A stretch of 14,032 nucleotides of DNA from contig CAYWHE010000101.1 in assembly GCA_964458125.1 (NCBI GenBank), positions 1 through 14,032 of the forward strand, given 5' to 3'. Below the pieces are notes generated by a model. It was not told the origin of the DNA and did not search any database. It saw nothing but the letters and a program-made list of their open reading frames with translations. Each line of letters opens with the position of its first letter. Positions within the stretch are counted from its first letter, which is position 1. Below, piece after piece: positions 1-6,049 of this stretch. This stretch comes from CAYWHE01 sp964458125 (GTDB lineage Bacteria; Bacteroidota; Bacteroidia; AKYH767-A; OLB10). Both the position numbers and the translations under genes were made by a program.

Positions 1-1
1 C

Positions 2-103
2 AACCAGGTGGATTACAACTTCAGCAGCCTGCCCAAAGGCGTGTACATGGTACACCTCACACAATCGGGTGAGAACAAAGTGCTGAAAGTGGTTTTACAG
101 TAA
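2..103 (+). CDS. C-terminal end of a T9SS-sorted secreted protein (partial)
   Basis: Only the last 33 codons and a TAA stop are in the window; the frame is open to the left edge. The residues contain the run LPKGVYMVHL followed by a short basic beta strand ending KVLKVVLQ. This is the usual closing pattern of the type IX secretion C-terminal sorting domain (TIGR04183-like): a Leu-Pro-x-Gly-x-Tyr turn, a strand, then a Lys-rich final strand. In this family the tail carries a periplasmic protein through the T9SS outer-membrane channel and is cleaved or used for anchoring. Nothing can be said about the passenger domain, which lies outside the window. A strong terminator follows 21 bases after the stop. 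Confidence 0.75.
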   Translation, partial: NQVDYNFSSLPKGVYMVHLTQSGENKVLKVVLQ

Positions 104-124
104 GTAGAATCTGAATATTGCGAA

Positions 125-156
125 GGGGGCTGTTCCGGAAGGAACAGCCCCCTTTT
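125..156 (+). terminator. Rho-independent terminator after the T9SS protein gene
   Basis: A perfect 12-bp inverted repeat (125-136 with 141-152, arm GGGGGCTGTTCC) closes a 4-base GGAA loop and is followed directly by TTTT. It sits 21 bases after the stop codon of the upstream gene and isolates it from the ABC ATPase gene. The arm is so G/C-rich that termination should be efficient. It is nearly symmetric, but the opposite strand lacks a good T run (AAAA is replaced by TTCG on that side), so it should act mainly on + strand transcripts. Confidence 0.9.
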
Positions 157-280
157 GTATAGCCGTTATAACCTTATTAAAACAATTGACCGGGACAGTA
201 AGGTGAGCGTGTAAAAATTACGCCGGGCATTTGGCCCGGTATGATTCGCGATATTTATGTAGGTTTGCAGGGAAGTAGCT

Positions 281-2050
281 ATGGAAATCCCTACGCCTAT
301 ATTGCAGGTTCAGCACCTGTCGGTCGCCTTTGAGTCGCGTGAAAACCTGGTTACCGCAATTGATGACATCAGCTTTTCGCTGAACCGGGGAGAAACCATT
401 GGCATCGTTGGGGAGTCGGGTTCCGGTAAATCCGTGACCTCACTATCCATCATGCGGCTTTTGCCGGAACCCGCAGGCAAAATTACCGGAGGTCAGCTGT
501 TGTTTCATAGTCCTGCGGCTGAAGGACAGACAACTGTTGACCTGGCCCTGTTACCGGAAAATAAAATGAGGGCAATCCGGGGAAAAGAAATAGCCATGAT
601 TTTCCAGGAGCCTATGACTTCGCTAAACCCCGTCATTACCTGTGGAGAACAGGTGGCCGAGGCCATCCGGCTGCATCACAGGGGCATATCCAAAAAGGAA
701 GCCTGGGAGAGGACTCTTGAATTGTTTAAGAAGGTCAGGCTGCCTCGTCCGGAAAATATTTTAAAAACGTATCCTCATCAACTCTCCGGCGGACAAAAAC
801 AGCGGGTGATGATTGCCATGGCTATATCCTGCAATCCATCCGTGCTGATAGCGGATGAGCCGACAACGGCTCTTGACGTTACGGTACAGGCTACGATCCT
901 GGACCTGCTCAGACAGCTTTGTGAAGAAAACAGGATGAGCATGATTTTTATTTCCCATGACCTGGGCGTCATTGCAGGTATTGCCGACCGCGTACTGGTG
1001 ATGTATAAAGGGAAGTTTGTGGAACAGGGCCCTGTGAAGGAATTGTTCAGGAACCCCGTTCATCCCTATACGAAGGGGCTGCTGGCCTGCCGCCCTCCGC
1101 TGGACCGGAAATTATTCCGATTGCCGGTGCTGAGCGATTTTATGCAGTTGGATGAAGGGGGGAGGATGAAGGAAACCAACATCGGTATCCGGGAACTGCA
1201 GGATTCTTTTATAATAAGGGAAGAGGACGAAAAGGTCAGGAAAAATGAACTTTTCACACATAAACCCGTGCTGGAGGTGACCTCGCTGAAGACATGGTTC
1301 CCGCTCAAGTCAGGCCTTTTCAGCAGGGGCAAACAATTCGTAAAGGCCGTTGATGATGTGTCGTTCGTGGTTTACCCCGGTGAAACCCTTGGACTTGTGG
1401 GGGAATCAGGTTGCGGGAAATCGACACTGGGCCGGACCATACTCCGGTTGATCGAACCGCAGGAAGGGAAGGTGCTCTTCAAAGGAAAGGACCTGACGGC
1501 TCTTAACCGGAAGGAAATGAGGGTCATCCGGAAGAAGTTGCAGATTGTTTTTCAGGATCCCTATTCCTCCTTAAACCCCAGGCTCACGGCCGGAGATGCC
1601 ATCCTGGAACCTATGCAGGTGCATGGGTTGCATGAGGATACGCACGAACGGAAAAAGAAAGTACTGGAACTCCTGGAACGGGTTAATTTGCCGGCCGCCA
1701 GTTTTGGCAGGTATCCGCATGAATTCAGCGGCGGACAACGCCAGCGAATCGTTATTGCCCGTGCTCTTGCCCTTCAGCCTGAGTTTATCATCTGCGATGA
1801 ATCGGTTTCTGCATTGGATGTATCCGTGCAGGCCCAGGTATTGAACCTGCTCAATGAACTGAAAAAGGATTTCGGCCTCTCCTTTATTTTTATCTCCCAT
1901 GATTTAAGCGTGGTTAAATTCATGAGCGACCGGATGCTGGTGATGAACAAAGGAAAAATTGAAGAGCAGGGGGATCCTGAAACCATTTATAAATCCCCTT
2001 CTTCCGACTATACGCGGAAACTCATAAACGCCATCCCTAAAGGATTGTAA
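281..2050 (+). CDS. Fused dipeptide/oligopeptide-type ABC transporter ATPase (DppD-DppF-like, two nucleotide-binding domains)
   Basis: The 589-residue protein holds two complete ABC ATPase domains in tandem. Domain 1 has Walker A GESGSGKS (44-51), Q-loop FQEP (108-111), signature LSGGQKQR (168-175), Walker B ending ADEP (191-194) and H-loop SHD (225-227). Domain 2 has GESGCGKS (374-381), FQDP (424-427), FSGGQRQR (482-489), CDES (505-508) and SHD (539-541). After domain 1 the HPYTKGLL segment (261-268) marks the oligopeptide/nickel family C-terminal extension. About 60 charged linker residues (275-330) join the halves. Such fusions (YejF, GsiA type) power uptake of peptides or glutathione-like solutes at the inner membrane, or in some cases export. 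Both sites look catalytically intact. No permease or binding-protein gene is adjacent, so the substrate is not deducible. The start is the first ATG after a weak AGGGA element at 269-273. Confidence 0.93.
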   Translation: MEIPTPILQVQHLSVAFESRENLVTAIDDISFSLNRGETIGIVGESGSGKSVTSLSIMRLLPEPAGKITGGQLLFHSPAAEGQTTVDLALLPENKMRAIRGKEIAMIFQEPMTSLNPVITCGEQVAEAIRLHHRGISKKEAWERTLELFKKVRLPRPENILKTYPHQLSGGQKQRVMIAMAISCNPSVLIADEPTTALDVTVQATILDLLRQLCEENRMSMIFISHDLGVIAGIADRVLVMYKGKFVEQGPVKELFRNPVHPYTKGLLACRPPLDRKLFRLPVLSDFMQLDEGGRMKETNIGIRELQDSFIIREEDEKVRKNELFTHKPVLEVTSLKTWFPLKSGLFSRGKQFVKAVDDVSFVVYPGETLGLVGESGCGKSTLGRTILRLIEPQEGKVLFKGKDLTALNRKEMRVIRKKLQIVFQDPYSSLNPRLTAGDAILEPMQVHGLHEDTHERKKKVLELLERVNLPAASFGRYPHEFSGGQRQRIVIARALALQPEFIICDESVSALDVSVQAQVLNLLNELKKDFGLSFIFISHDLSVVKFMSDRMLVMNKGKIEEQGDPETIYKSPSSDYTRKLINAIPKGL

Positions 2051-2170
2051 TGGTAATTTTTCTATGGGGCTAATGTTTTTAATAATCAAGGCCTTCACAG
2101 AATTAATTTCAACAGTCCTTCAGGATAAAAAAAGTTTGGGGTATACTGCTATCCGGACCTTAAAATCCAT

Positions 2171-2178
2171 TAGTTTTG
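2171..2178 (+). promoter_or_regulatory. Possible -7 element (TAGTTTTG) upstream of the micro-ORF
   Basis: TAGTTTTG matches the Bacteroidota -7 consensus TAnnTTTG exactly. No TTG box lies at the usual 17-20 base distance; the nearest weak candidate is CTG at 2146-2148, 22 bases away. If used, it would start RNA near 2184 and give the 24-codon ORF a leader of about 65 bases. It could equally be chance in AT-rich DNA. Confidence 0.3.
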
Positions 2179-2248
2179 TATTTCATTAACCTAATCAGTT
2201 CAGGCCTTCAAAAGCCGCTTTCTGTATCTAACCCAGTACAGCAAGTTC

Positions 2249-2323
2249 ATGAAAAAAACGCTTACTTTCTTCCTGGTTATCATTTCGGTGGCATTCGTCA
2301 TCATCACGATGTTTGTCGAATAA
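2249..2323 (+). CDS. Possible 24-residue single-span membrane micropeptide
   Basis: An ATG-to-TAA frame of 25 codons reads MKKTLTFFLVIISVAFVIIT followed by MFVE. Two lysines at the N terminus precede about 18 strongly hydrophobic residues and a closing acidic residue. This is the layout of a small inner-membrane peptide with the N terminus inside. It also resembles a bare signal peptide, so it could be the decayed start of a former secreted-protein gene; the frame stops immediately after the hydrophobic run. There is no Shine-Dalgarno sequence, which is normal for this phylum. It stands alone between the ABC ATPase and the DUF177 gene. No function is proposed. Conservation of the frame in relatives would decide whether it is real. 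Confidence 0.4.
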   Translation: MKKTLTFFLVIISVAFVIITMFVE

Positions 2324-2533
2324 CCGCCTTTTATTCCAGGTAGTCATTCTCCTTCCTCATGCATCAGCTGTGGTGGCGGAAAGACGCAGTGATATTTTAT
2401 AAATCATTAAATTTCAATAATATATATTCAATACCCACTGACATTAGCTTATTTTTGTCGCAGTTTCGCTTGTTTTTCAACCATATTCTGGCTTAGAGTG
2501 GGTTTTGGAGCCTCGGACCCAAAGTAATCCCTT

Positions 2534-2561
2534 TTGGTTTACGTTATTTTTTTTACCTTTG
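2534..2561 (+). promoter_or_regulatory. Promoter of the DUF177-rpmF-plsX-fabH operon
   Basis: TTG at 2534-2536 (within CTTTTGG) is separated by 17 bases from TACCTTTG at 2554-2561. Both boxes and the spacing fit the Bacteroidota primary sigma factor pattern. Transcription should begin near 2567, giving a leader of roughly 38 bases before the ATG at 2605. Confidence 0.7.
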
Positions 2562-2589
2562 CCTCCCTTCTGCATAAAAAAACAGGGTT

Positions 2590-2596
2590 AAGGAGG
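2590..2596 (+). promoter_or_regulatory. Full-strength Shine-Dalgarno sequence for DUF177
   Basis: AAGGAGG lies 8 bases before the ATG at 2605, followed by a second GGAG at 2601-2604 touching the start codon. It fixes the start at 2605. Such a complete anti-16S match is uncommon in Bacteroidota, and none of the other genes in this window has one. Confidence 0.7.
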
Positions 2597-2604
2597 AAAA
2601 GGAG

Positions 2605-3126
2605 ATGGGATACCTGTCGGAATTTAGGATACCTTTTGTGGGCTTATCCATTGGGGTGCACCAGTTCAATTATGCAATTGAGGACCAGTTCTTTGAGCAT
2701 TTTGAGAATGCCGTTATTCAACATGGGCGGTTAATGGTTTTATTAACCTTAACCAAACAGGAGACCTTGCTTCAGCTTGATTTTAACATCAATGGGGTAT
2801 TGCATGTGGTTTGCGACCGTTGTTCAGAAGACTTAGACCTGCCTGTGGAAGGACAAAGCCAGTTAATCATAAAGTTGGGGGATGAGGAAAAGGAGATCAG
2901 TGAAAACATGATTATGATCAACCGGAATGACCATGAGATTCATGTGGCCCAGTTCATTTATGAATACATCTCCCTGCTGCTGCCGCAGCGGATTGTTCAC
3001 CCGGATGATGCGAATGGAAAGAGTACCTGTGATAAGAAAACCATACATGCCCTGGAGCATTTCTCACAAAAGACTCATGCAGAAGATCCGAGATGGGAAG
3101 CGCTTAAAAAGCTCAGGCTTAAATAA
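2605..3126 (+). CDS. DUF177 (YceD-like) protein encoded before ribosomal protein L32
   Basis: The 173-residue product starts with the family pattern EFRIPFVGL (6-14) and ends with DPRWEALKKL (161-170), both typical of Bacteroidota DUF177 proteins. A CDRC pair (Cys70, Cys73) sits in the central region and may bind metal or be structural; Cys142 and His132 lie further on. DUF177/YceD proteins are encoded next to rpmF across bacteria and plants. They are linked to 23S rRNA/ribosome accumulation, but the exact biochemical role is not settled. The soluble sequence has no signal peptide or membrane segment. It is the first gene of the operon, 56 bases before rpmF. The start is set by the strong AAGGAGG at 2590. 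The family call is confident; the function is only inferred from homologues. Confidence 0.9.
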   Translation: MGYLSEFRIPFVGLSIGVHQFNYAIEDQFFEHFENAVIQHGRLMVLLTLTKQETLLQLDFNINGVLHVVCDRCSEDLDLPVEGQSQLIIKLGDEEKEISENMIMINRNDHEIHVAQFIYEYISLLLPQRIVHPDDANGKSTCDKKTIHALEHFSQKTHAEDPRWEALKKLRLK

Positions 3127-3182
3127 TTCAGTAAAGAAAAATTAAACCGAAATAAGTAAAACCGATCAAATAATTTTAACTC

Positions 3183-3368
3183 ATGCCACATCCTAAACAC
3201 AAGATTTCCAAGTCAAGAAGGGACAAAAGAAGAACGCATGACAAAGCCGCAGTGCCGACTGTCGCTATTTGTTCAACCACCGGAGAACCTCATTTGTATC
3301 ATCGTGCATACTGGCATGAAAACAAAATGTATTACAAAGGCAAGGTGGTCATGGAAAGAGAAGCCTGA
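3183..3368 (+). CDS. rpmF: 50S ribosomal protein L32 (bL32), cysteine-poor form
   Basis: The 61-residue basic protein has the L32 signature: MPHPKHKISKSRRDKRRTH at the N terminus, then a short body ending KMYYKGKVV. It is part of the large ribosomal subunit near the peptide exit region. Zinc-type L32 proteins carry two CxxC pairs. Here only Cys30 remains: the first pair reads CSTT and the second is replaced by AYWHEN (42-47), so the protein should fold without zinc. Flavobacterial and related L32 proteins, as I remember them, share this layout, so it is probably a lineage trait and not damage. The 56-base upstream gap is A-rich with no promoter, consistent with co-transcription with DUF177. 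The 38-base gap to plsX suggests a shared message. Confidence 0.96.
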   Translation: MPHPKHKISKSRRDKRRTHDKAAVPTVAICSTTGEPHLYHRAYWHENKMYYKGKVVMEREA

Positions 3369-3406
3369 AAGGGGCTCTTTTCATCAGCTAAACGTACAAT
3401 TGGCTT

Positions 3407-4360
3407 ATGAGGATAGGCATTGATATGATGGGAGGGGATTACGCCCCTCTTGAAACCGCCTTGGGTGCCATGCAGGCATACCGGGAAACGGGAGATCAGT
3501 GTAAACTTGTATTACTGGGCGACCAGGACCAGATCCAGGCTGTTTTCAACCAGCATGGGTTTGATGCATCGGGCATGGAGTTTATTCCGACCACGGAAGT
3601 CATCGGTATGGCCGAGAATCCTACCAGGGCCTTCACCCAAAAGCCCAAGTCTTCTCTGGCGCTCGGATTTACCATGCTGAAGGAAGGGAAAATTGATGCT
3701 TTTGCCAGCGCCGGAAATACTGGCGCCATGCTGGTTGGCAGTTCCCTCATTATTAAACCGGTCACCGGAATTCTTCGTCCCTGCATCGCTTCGATTGTGC
3801 CTAAAGAAGAAGGTGGATATGGCATCCTGCTCGATGTTGGCGTCAATGCCGATTGCAAACCCGAGATGTTGCAGCAGTTCGGGGTGCTGGGTTCCCTGCT
3901 GGCCGAATACGTTTACCACATCCGCAATCCCCGGATTGCCCTCATGAATATCGGTGAGGAGTCGGAGAAGGGTAACATCCTGAGCCAGGCCGCCCATGGC
4001 CTGCTGAAATCAACCAGGGAAATAAATTTTATCGGAAATGTGGAAGGTCGCGACCTGTTTAATAACAAAGCAGATGTTATTGTTTGCGATGGCTTTACCG
4101 GTAATATCATGCTGAAACTGGCCGAGTCGTTTTACGGACTTGTTAAAAAACGGGATATTCACGATGCCTATCTCGATCGTTTTAATTATGAGGATTATGG
4201 CGGCACCCCGGTGCTGGGTATCAATGCGAATGTGATCATTGCACATGGAATTTCAAAAGCAGCGGCTATTAAAAACATGATTCTCCTGGCCAGGGAAGTG
4301 GCCGAAGTGAGGCTTTGCGAAAAAATTTCACAGGCTCTCCAGGTTACGGTTACAGGCTAA
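3407..4360 (+). CDS. plsX: Phosphate acyltransferase PlsX
   Basis: PlsX converts acyl-ACP plus phosphate into acyl-phosphate, the donor for PlsY in the first step of phosphatidic acid synthesis; it is a soluble, peripherally membrane-associated enzyme. The 317-residue product, close to the usual 310-345, opens with the diagnostic IGIDMMGGDYAPLETALGAM. It also contains the family segments AENPTRAFTQKPKSSL, FASAGNTGAMLVGS, LLDVGVNADCKPEML, NIGEESEKGN, VIVCDGFTGNIMLKLAES and a C-terminal ANVIIAHGISKAAAIKN. The order rpmF-plsX-fabH is one of the most conserved gene orders in bacteria and supports the call. The ATG at 3407 puts the first strand at residue 2 as in homologues. There is no separate promoter in the short gap before it. 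Confidence 0.97.
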   Translation: MRIGIDMMGGDYAPLETALGAMQAYRETGDQCKLVLLGDQDQIQAVFNQHGFDASGMEFIPTTEVIGMAENPTRAFTQKPKSSLALGFTMLKEGKIDAFASAGNTGAMLVGSSLIIKPVTGILRPCIASIVPKEEGGYGILLDVGVNADCKPEMLQQFGVLGSLLAEYVYHIRNPRIALMNIGEESEKGNILSQAAHGLLKSTREINFIGNVEGRDLFNNKADVIVCDGFTGNIMLKLAESFYGLVKKRDIHDAYLDRFNYEDYGGTPVLGINANVIIAHGISKAAAIKNMILLAREVAEVRLCEKISQALQVTVTG

Positions 4361-4441
4361 TCAGCGGGCATTCGCCAGGCTTCTTTCTCCACCCATTCTT
4401 GCAGTATTGTTGATTTAATTTGTACCTTCTGTTTTCTTTAT

Positions 4442-5440
4442 ATGACAAAAACCTTAGCTGCCATCACTGCTGTAAACGCCTGGGTACCGGATTATGTACT
4501 CACCAACAAGGAACTGGAAGGGATGGTGGATACGACCGATGAATGGATAGTGTCACGTACCGGTATCAGGGAACGAAGAATTCTCAAGGGTGAAGGAAAA
4601 GGATCCTCCGACATCGGGGCTCCTGCCGTGGAAGGTCTTTTGAAAAAACGCGGGATCAGCGCTGATGAAATTGAACTGCTGATCTGTGCAACTACTACGC
4701 CCGATATGGTTTTCCCGGCCACGGCCAATATTATCTGCGATAAAATCGGGGCTAAAAACGCCTGGGGTTACGATGTGAATGCAGCCTGTTCCGGTTTTTT
4801 ATATGCATTGGCTACCGGGGCGAAATTCATTGAAACCGGATTTCACAAAAAAGTGGTGGTCGTTGGTGTGGATAAGATGTCGGCTATCCTCAACTTCCAG
4901 GACAGGGCCACCTGCATCATCTTCGGTGACGGCGGAGGGGCTGTTTTGCTGGAACCCAATGAAGAGGGTTATGGTGTTATCGATTCCGTGCTTAGAAGTG
5001 ACGGGGCGGGAAGGGCCTTCCTGCACCAGAAAGCCGGCGGCAGTGCCAAGCCCGCCTCCCACGAAACGGTTGATAACCTGGAGCACTTCGTTTACCAGGA
5101 AGGACAAACGGTGTTCAAGTTTGCGGTTAAAAACATGGCCGATGTCTCGGCTGAGATCATGGAGAAAAACCACCTCAAAGGCGAAGATGTCGCCTGGCTG
5201 GTTCCCCACCAGGCCAATAAGCGGATCATTGATGCCACGGCCAGCAGGATGGGCCTGCCGGATGAAAAGGTGATGCTGAATATAGACCGGTATGGCAATA
5301 CCACCAATGGAACCATCCCGCTTTGTCTATGGGAGTATGAAAAAAGGCTTAAAAAAGGAGACAACCTGATTTTATCTGCATTTGGCGGCGGATTTACCTG
5401 GGGAGCCGTTTTTGTAAAATGGGCGTATGACACACCTTGA
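4442..5440 (+). CDS. fabH: Beta-ketoacyl-ACP synthase III
   Basis: FabH condenses acetyl-CoA (or a branched primer) with malonyl-ACP and starts each fatty acid chain. The 332-residue thiolase-fold protein has the complete catalytic triad: Cys116 in NAACSGF, His256 in VPHQANKR and Asn286 in YGNTTNG. Other family marks are TTDEWIVSRTGIRERR (31-46), FGDGGGAVLLE (161-171) and the closing SAFGGGFTWGA (312-322). Length and start fit the family. It lies 81 bases after plsX. The gap contains TTG (4399-4401) and a TACCTTCTG-like word, but any start there would leave only a few bases of leader, so read-through from the operon promoter is favoured. Substrate preference (straight or branched primer) cannot be read from the sequence. 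A promoter for accB overlaps the stop codon. Confidence 0.97.
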   Translation: MTKTLAAITAVNAWVPDYVLTNKELEGMVDTTDEWIVSRTGIRERRILKGEGKGSSDIGAPAVEGLLKKRGISADEIELLICATTTPDMVFPATANIICDKIGAKNAWGYDVNAACSGFLYALATGAKFIETGFHKKVVVVGVDKMSAILNFQDRATCIIFGDGGGAVLLEPNEEGYGVIDSVLRSDGAGRAFLHQKAGGSAKPASHETVDNLEHFVYQEGQTVFKFAVKNMADVSAEIMEKNHLKGEDVAWLVPHQANKRIIDATASRMGLPDEKVMLNIDRYGNTTNGTIPLCLWEYEKRLKKGDNLILSAFGGGFTWGAVFVKWAYDTP

Positions 5441-5463
5441 TTTGAAATAAAACCTTACTTTTG
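5437..5463 (+). promoter_or_regulatory. Internal promoter for accBC, overlapping the fabH stop codon
   Basis: TTG at 5437-5439 overlaps the fabH TGA (5438-5440). Sixteen bases later TACTTTTG at 5456-5463 matches the Bacteroidota -7 consensus TAnnTTTG exactly. Transcription would begin near 5470, leaving about 17 bases of leader before accB. The spacing is one base short of the common range. Confidence 0.6.
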
Positions 5464-5486
5464 ATTTTTAAAACCCCAATCAGACA

Positions 5487-5972
5487 ATGAACAAAAAGGA
5501 GATAGAAGATCTTATCAAATTCGTTTCCAAATCAGGCGTATCGGAAGTGAGCCTGGAGTTGAAGGATGTCAAGATCACCATTAAGAATACCCAGCGTATT
5601 GTCGAACATATAGCCGCACCGGCTCCTGTGTTAATAAACCCGGTGCCGGTAGCCGCACATTCAACTCATGCCCCTGCGGCACCGGCGGTGCATAAGCCGG
5701 AACCTTCCACACCCGCTGCTGATGAATCGCGTTATGTAGCCATCAAGGCCCCGATGATCGGTACATTCTATCGTGCTTCTTCACCCGACAAGCCGAATTT
5801 TGTTAACGTGGGGGATGAGATCAAGCCGGGCAAGGTGATATGCATTATCGAAGCCATGAAATTGTTTAATGAAATTGAATCGGAAGTGGAAGGCCGGGTG
5901 GTGAAGGTACTGGTGGACAATTCCACACCAGTGGAATATGACCAGCCGCTCTTCCTGATCGATCCAAGCTGA
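5487..5972 (+). CDS. accB: Biotin carboxyl carrier protein of acetyl-CoA carboxylase
   Basis: The 161-residue protein carries biotin that shuttles carboxyl groups between biotin carboxylase and the carboxyltransferase to make malonyl-CoA. Residues 1-40 form the N-terminal dimer/partner region. Residues 43-78 are a flexible Ala/Pro-rich linker. The biotinyl domain spans about 82-159 and begins with APMIGTFYRAS (88-98). The biotinylated lysine is Lys125 in EAMKLFNEI; the residue after it is Leu, as in other bacterial BCCPs with EAMKL. PDKPNFVNVGDEIKPG precedes it, as in the family's thumb and strand region. It is encoded 46 bases after fabH behind its own likely promoter, and 77 bases before accC. 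It could also serve other biotin enzymes, but the AccB-type N terminus and the neighbouring accC make acetyl-CoA carboxylase the best reading. Confidence 0.96.
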   Translation: MNKKEIEDLIKFVSKSGVSEVSLELKDVKITIKNTQRIVEHIAAPAPVLINPVPVAAHSTHAPAAPAVHKPEPSTPAADESRYVAIKAPMIGTFYRASSPDKPNFVNVGDEIKPGKVICIIEAMKLFNEIESEVEGRVVKVLVDNSTPVEYDQPLFLIDPS

Positions 5973-5991
5973 TCCGTTTTTTATAATGGCA

Positions 5992-6024
5992 ATTCCCATC
6001 CGGAGGGAGTCTTTGTTTTTTTTT
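5992..6024 (+). terminator. Weak hairpin plus T tract between accB and accC (possible attenuator)
   Basis: A 6-bp stem (ATTCCC 5992-5997 with GGGAGT 6005-6010, one G-T pair) with a 7-base loop is followed by CTTTG and nine T residues (6016-6024). The stem is short, so termination would be partial at most. It could lower accC expression relative to accB, but the call rests on shape alone. Confidence 0.35.
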
Positions 6025-6049
6025 CACTCAAACCTGAAAACCAGCTTAT

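Larger units (their letters stand above)
2051..2604. other. 554-base intergenic region between the ABC ATPase and the lipid cluster
   Basis: No long coding frame with convincing composition is present. The region holds a TAnnTTTG-like element at 2171-2178, a 24-codon micro-ORF at 2249-2323, a very AT-rich stretch at 2395-2435, a second isolated TATTTTTG at 2450-2457 without a matching TTG box, and the promoter plus ribosome binding site of the DUF177 gene. The 9-base word AGGCCTTCA occurs twice (2089-2097 and 2202-2210). No intrinsic terminator with a T tract is evident after the ABC ATPase gene. Confidence 0.6.

Noticed and set aside
223..239. 6-bp inverted repeat CCGGGC/GCCCGG upstream of the ABC ATPase gene
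   Set aside because: Short, no T run, and not tied to a convincing promoter; may be an operator but there is nothing further to support it.
260..267. TAGGTTTG, an exact -7 consensus before the ABC ATPase gene
   Set aside because: The only nearby TTG (231-233) is 26 bases away, and transcription would start about 8 bases before the ATG, overlapping the weak ribosome binding site. Too poor a fit to list as the promoter.
2324..2379. CCGCC/GGCGG inverted repeat after the micro-ORF
   Set aside because: Five base pairs with a 46-base loop and no T tract; expected by chance.
2562..2596. CCTCCCTT (2562-2569) could pair with the AAGGAGG of DUF177 and hide the ribosome binding site
   Set aside because: The predicted transcription start is near 2567, so most of the pairing arm would not be in the RNA.
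4399..4431. TTG and TACCTTCTG resembling a fabH promoter
   Set aside because: Two mismatches in the -7 box and an almost leaderless transcript; read-through from upstream explains fabH expression better.
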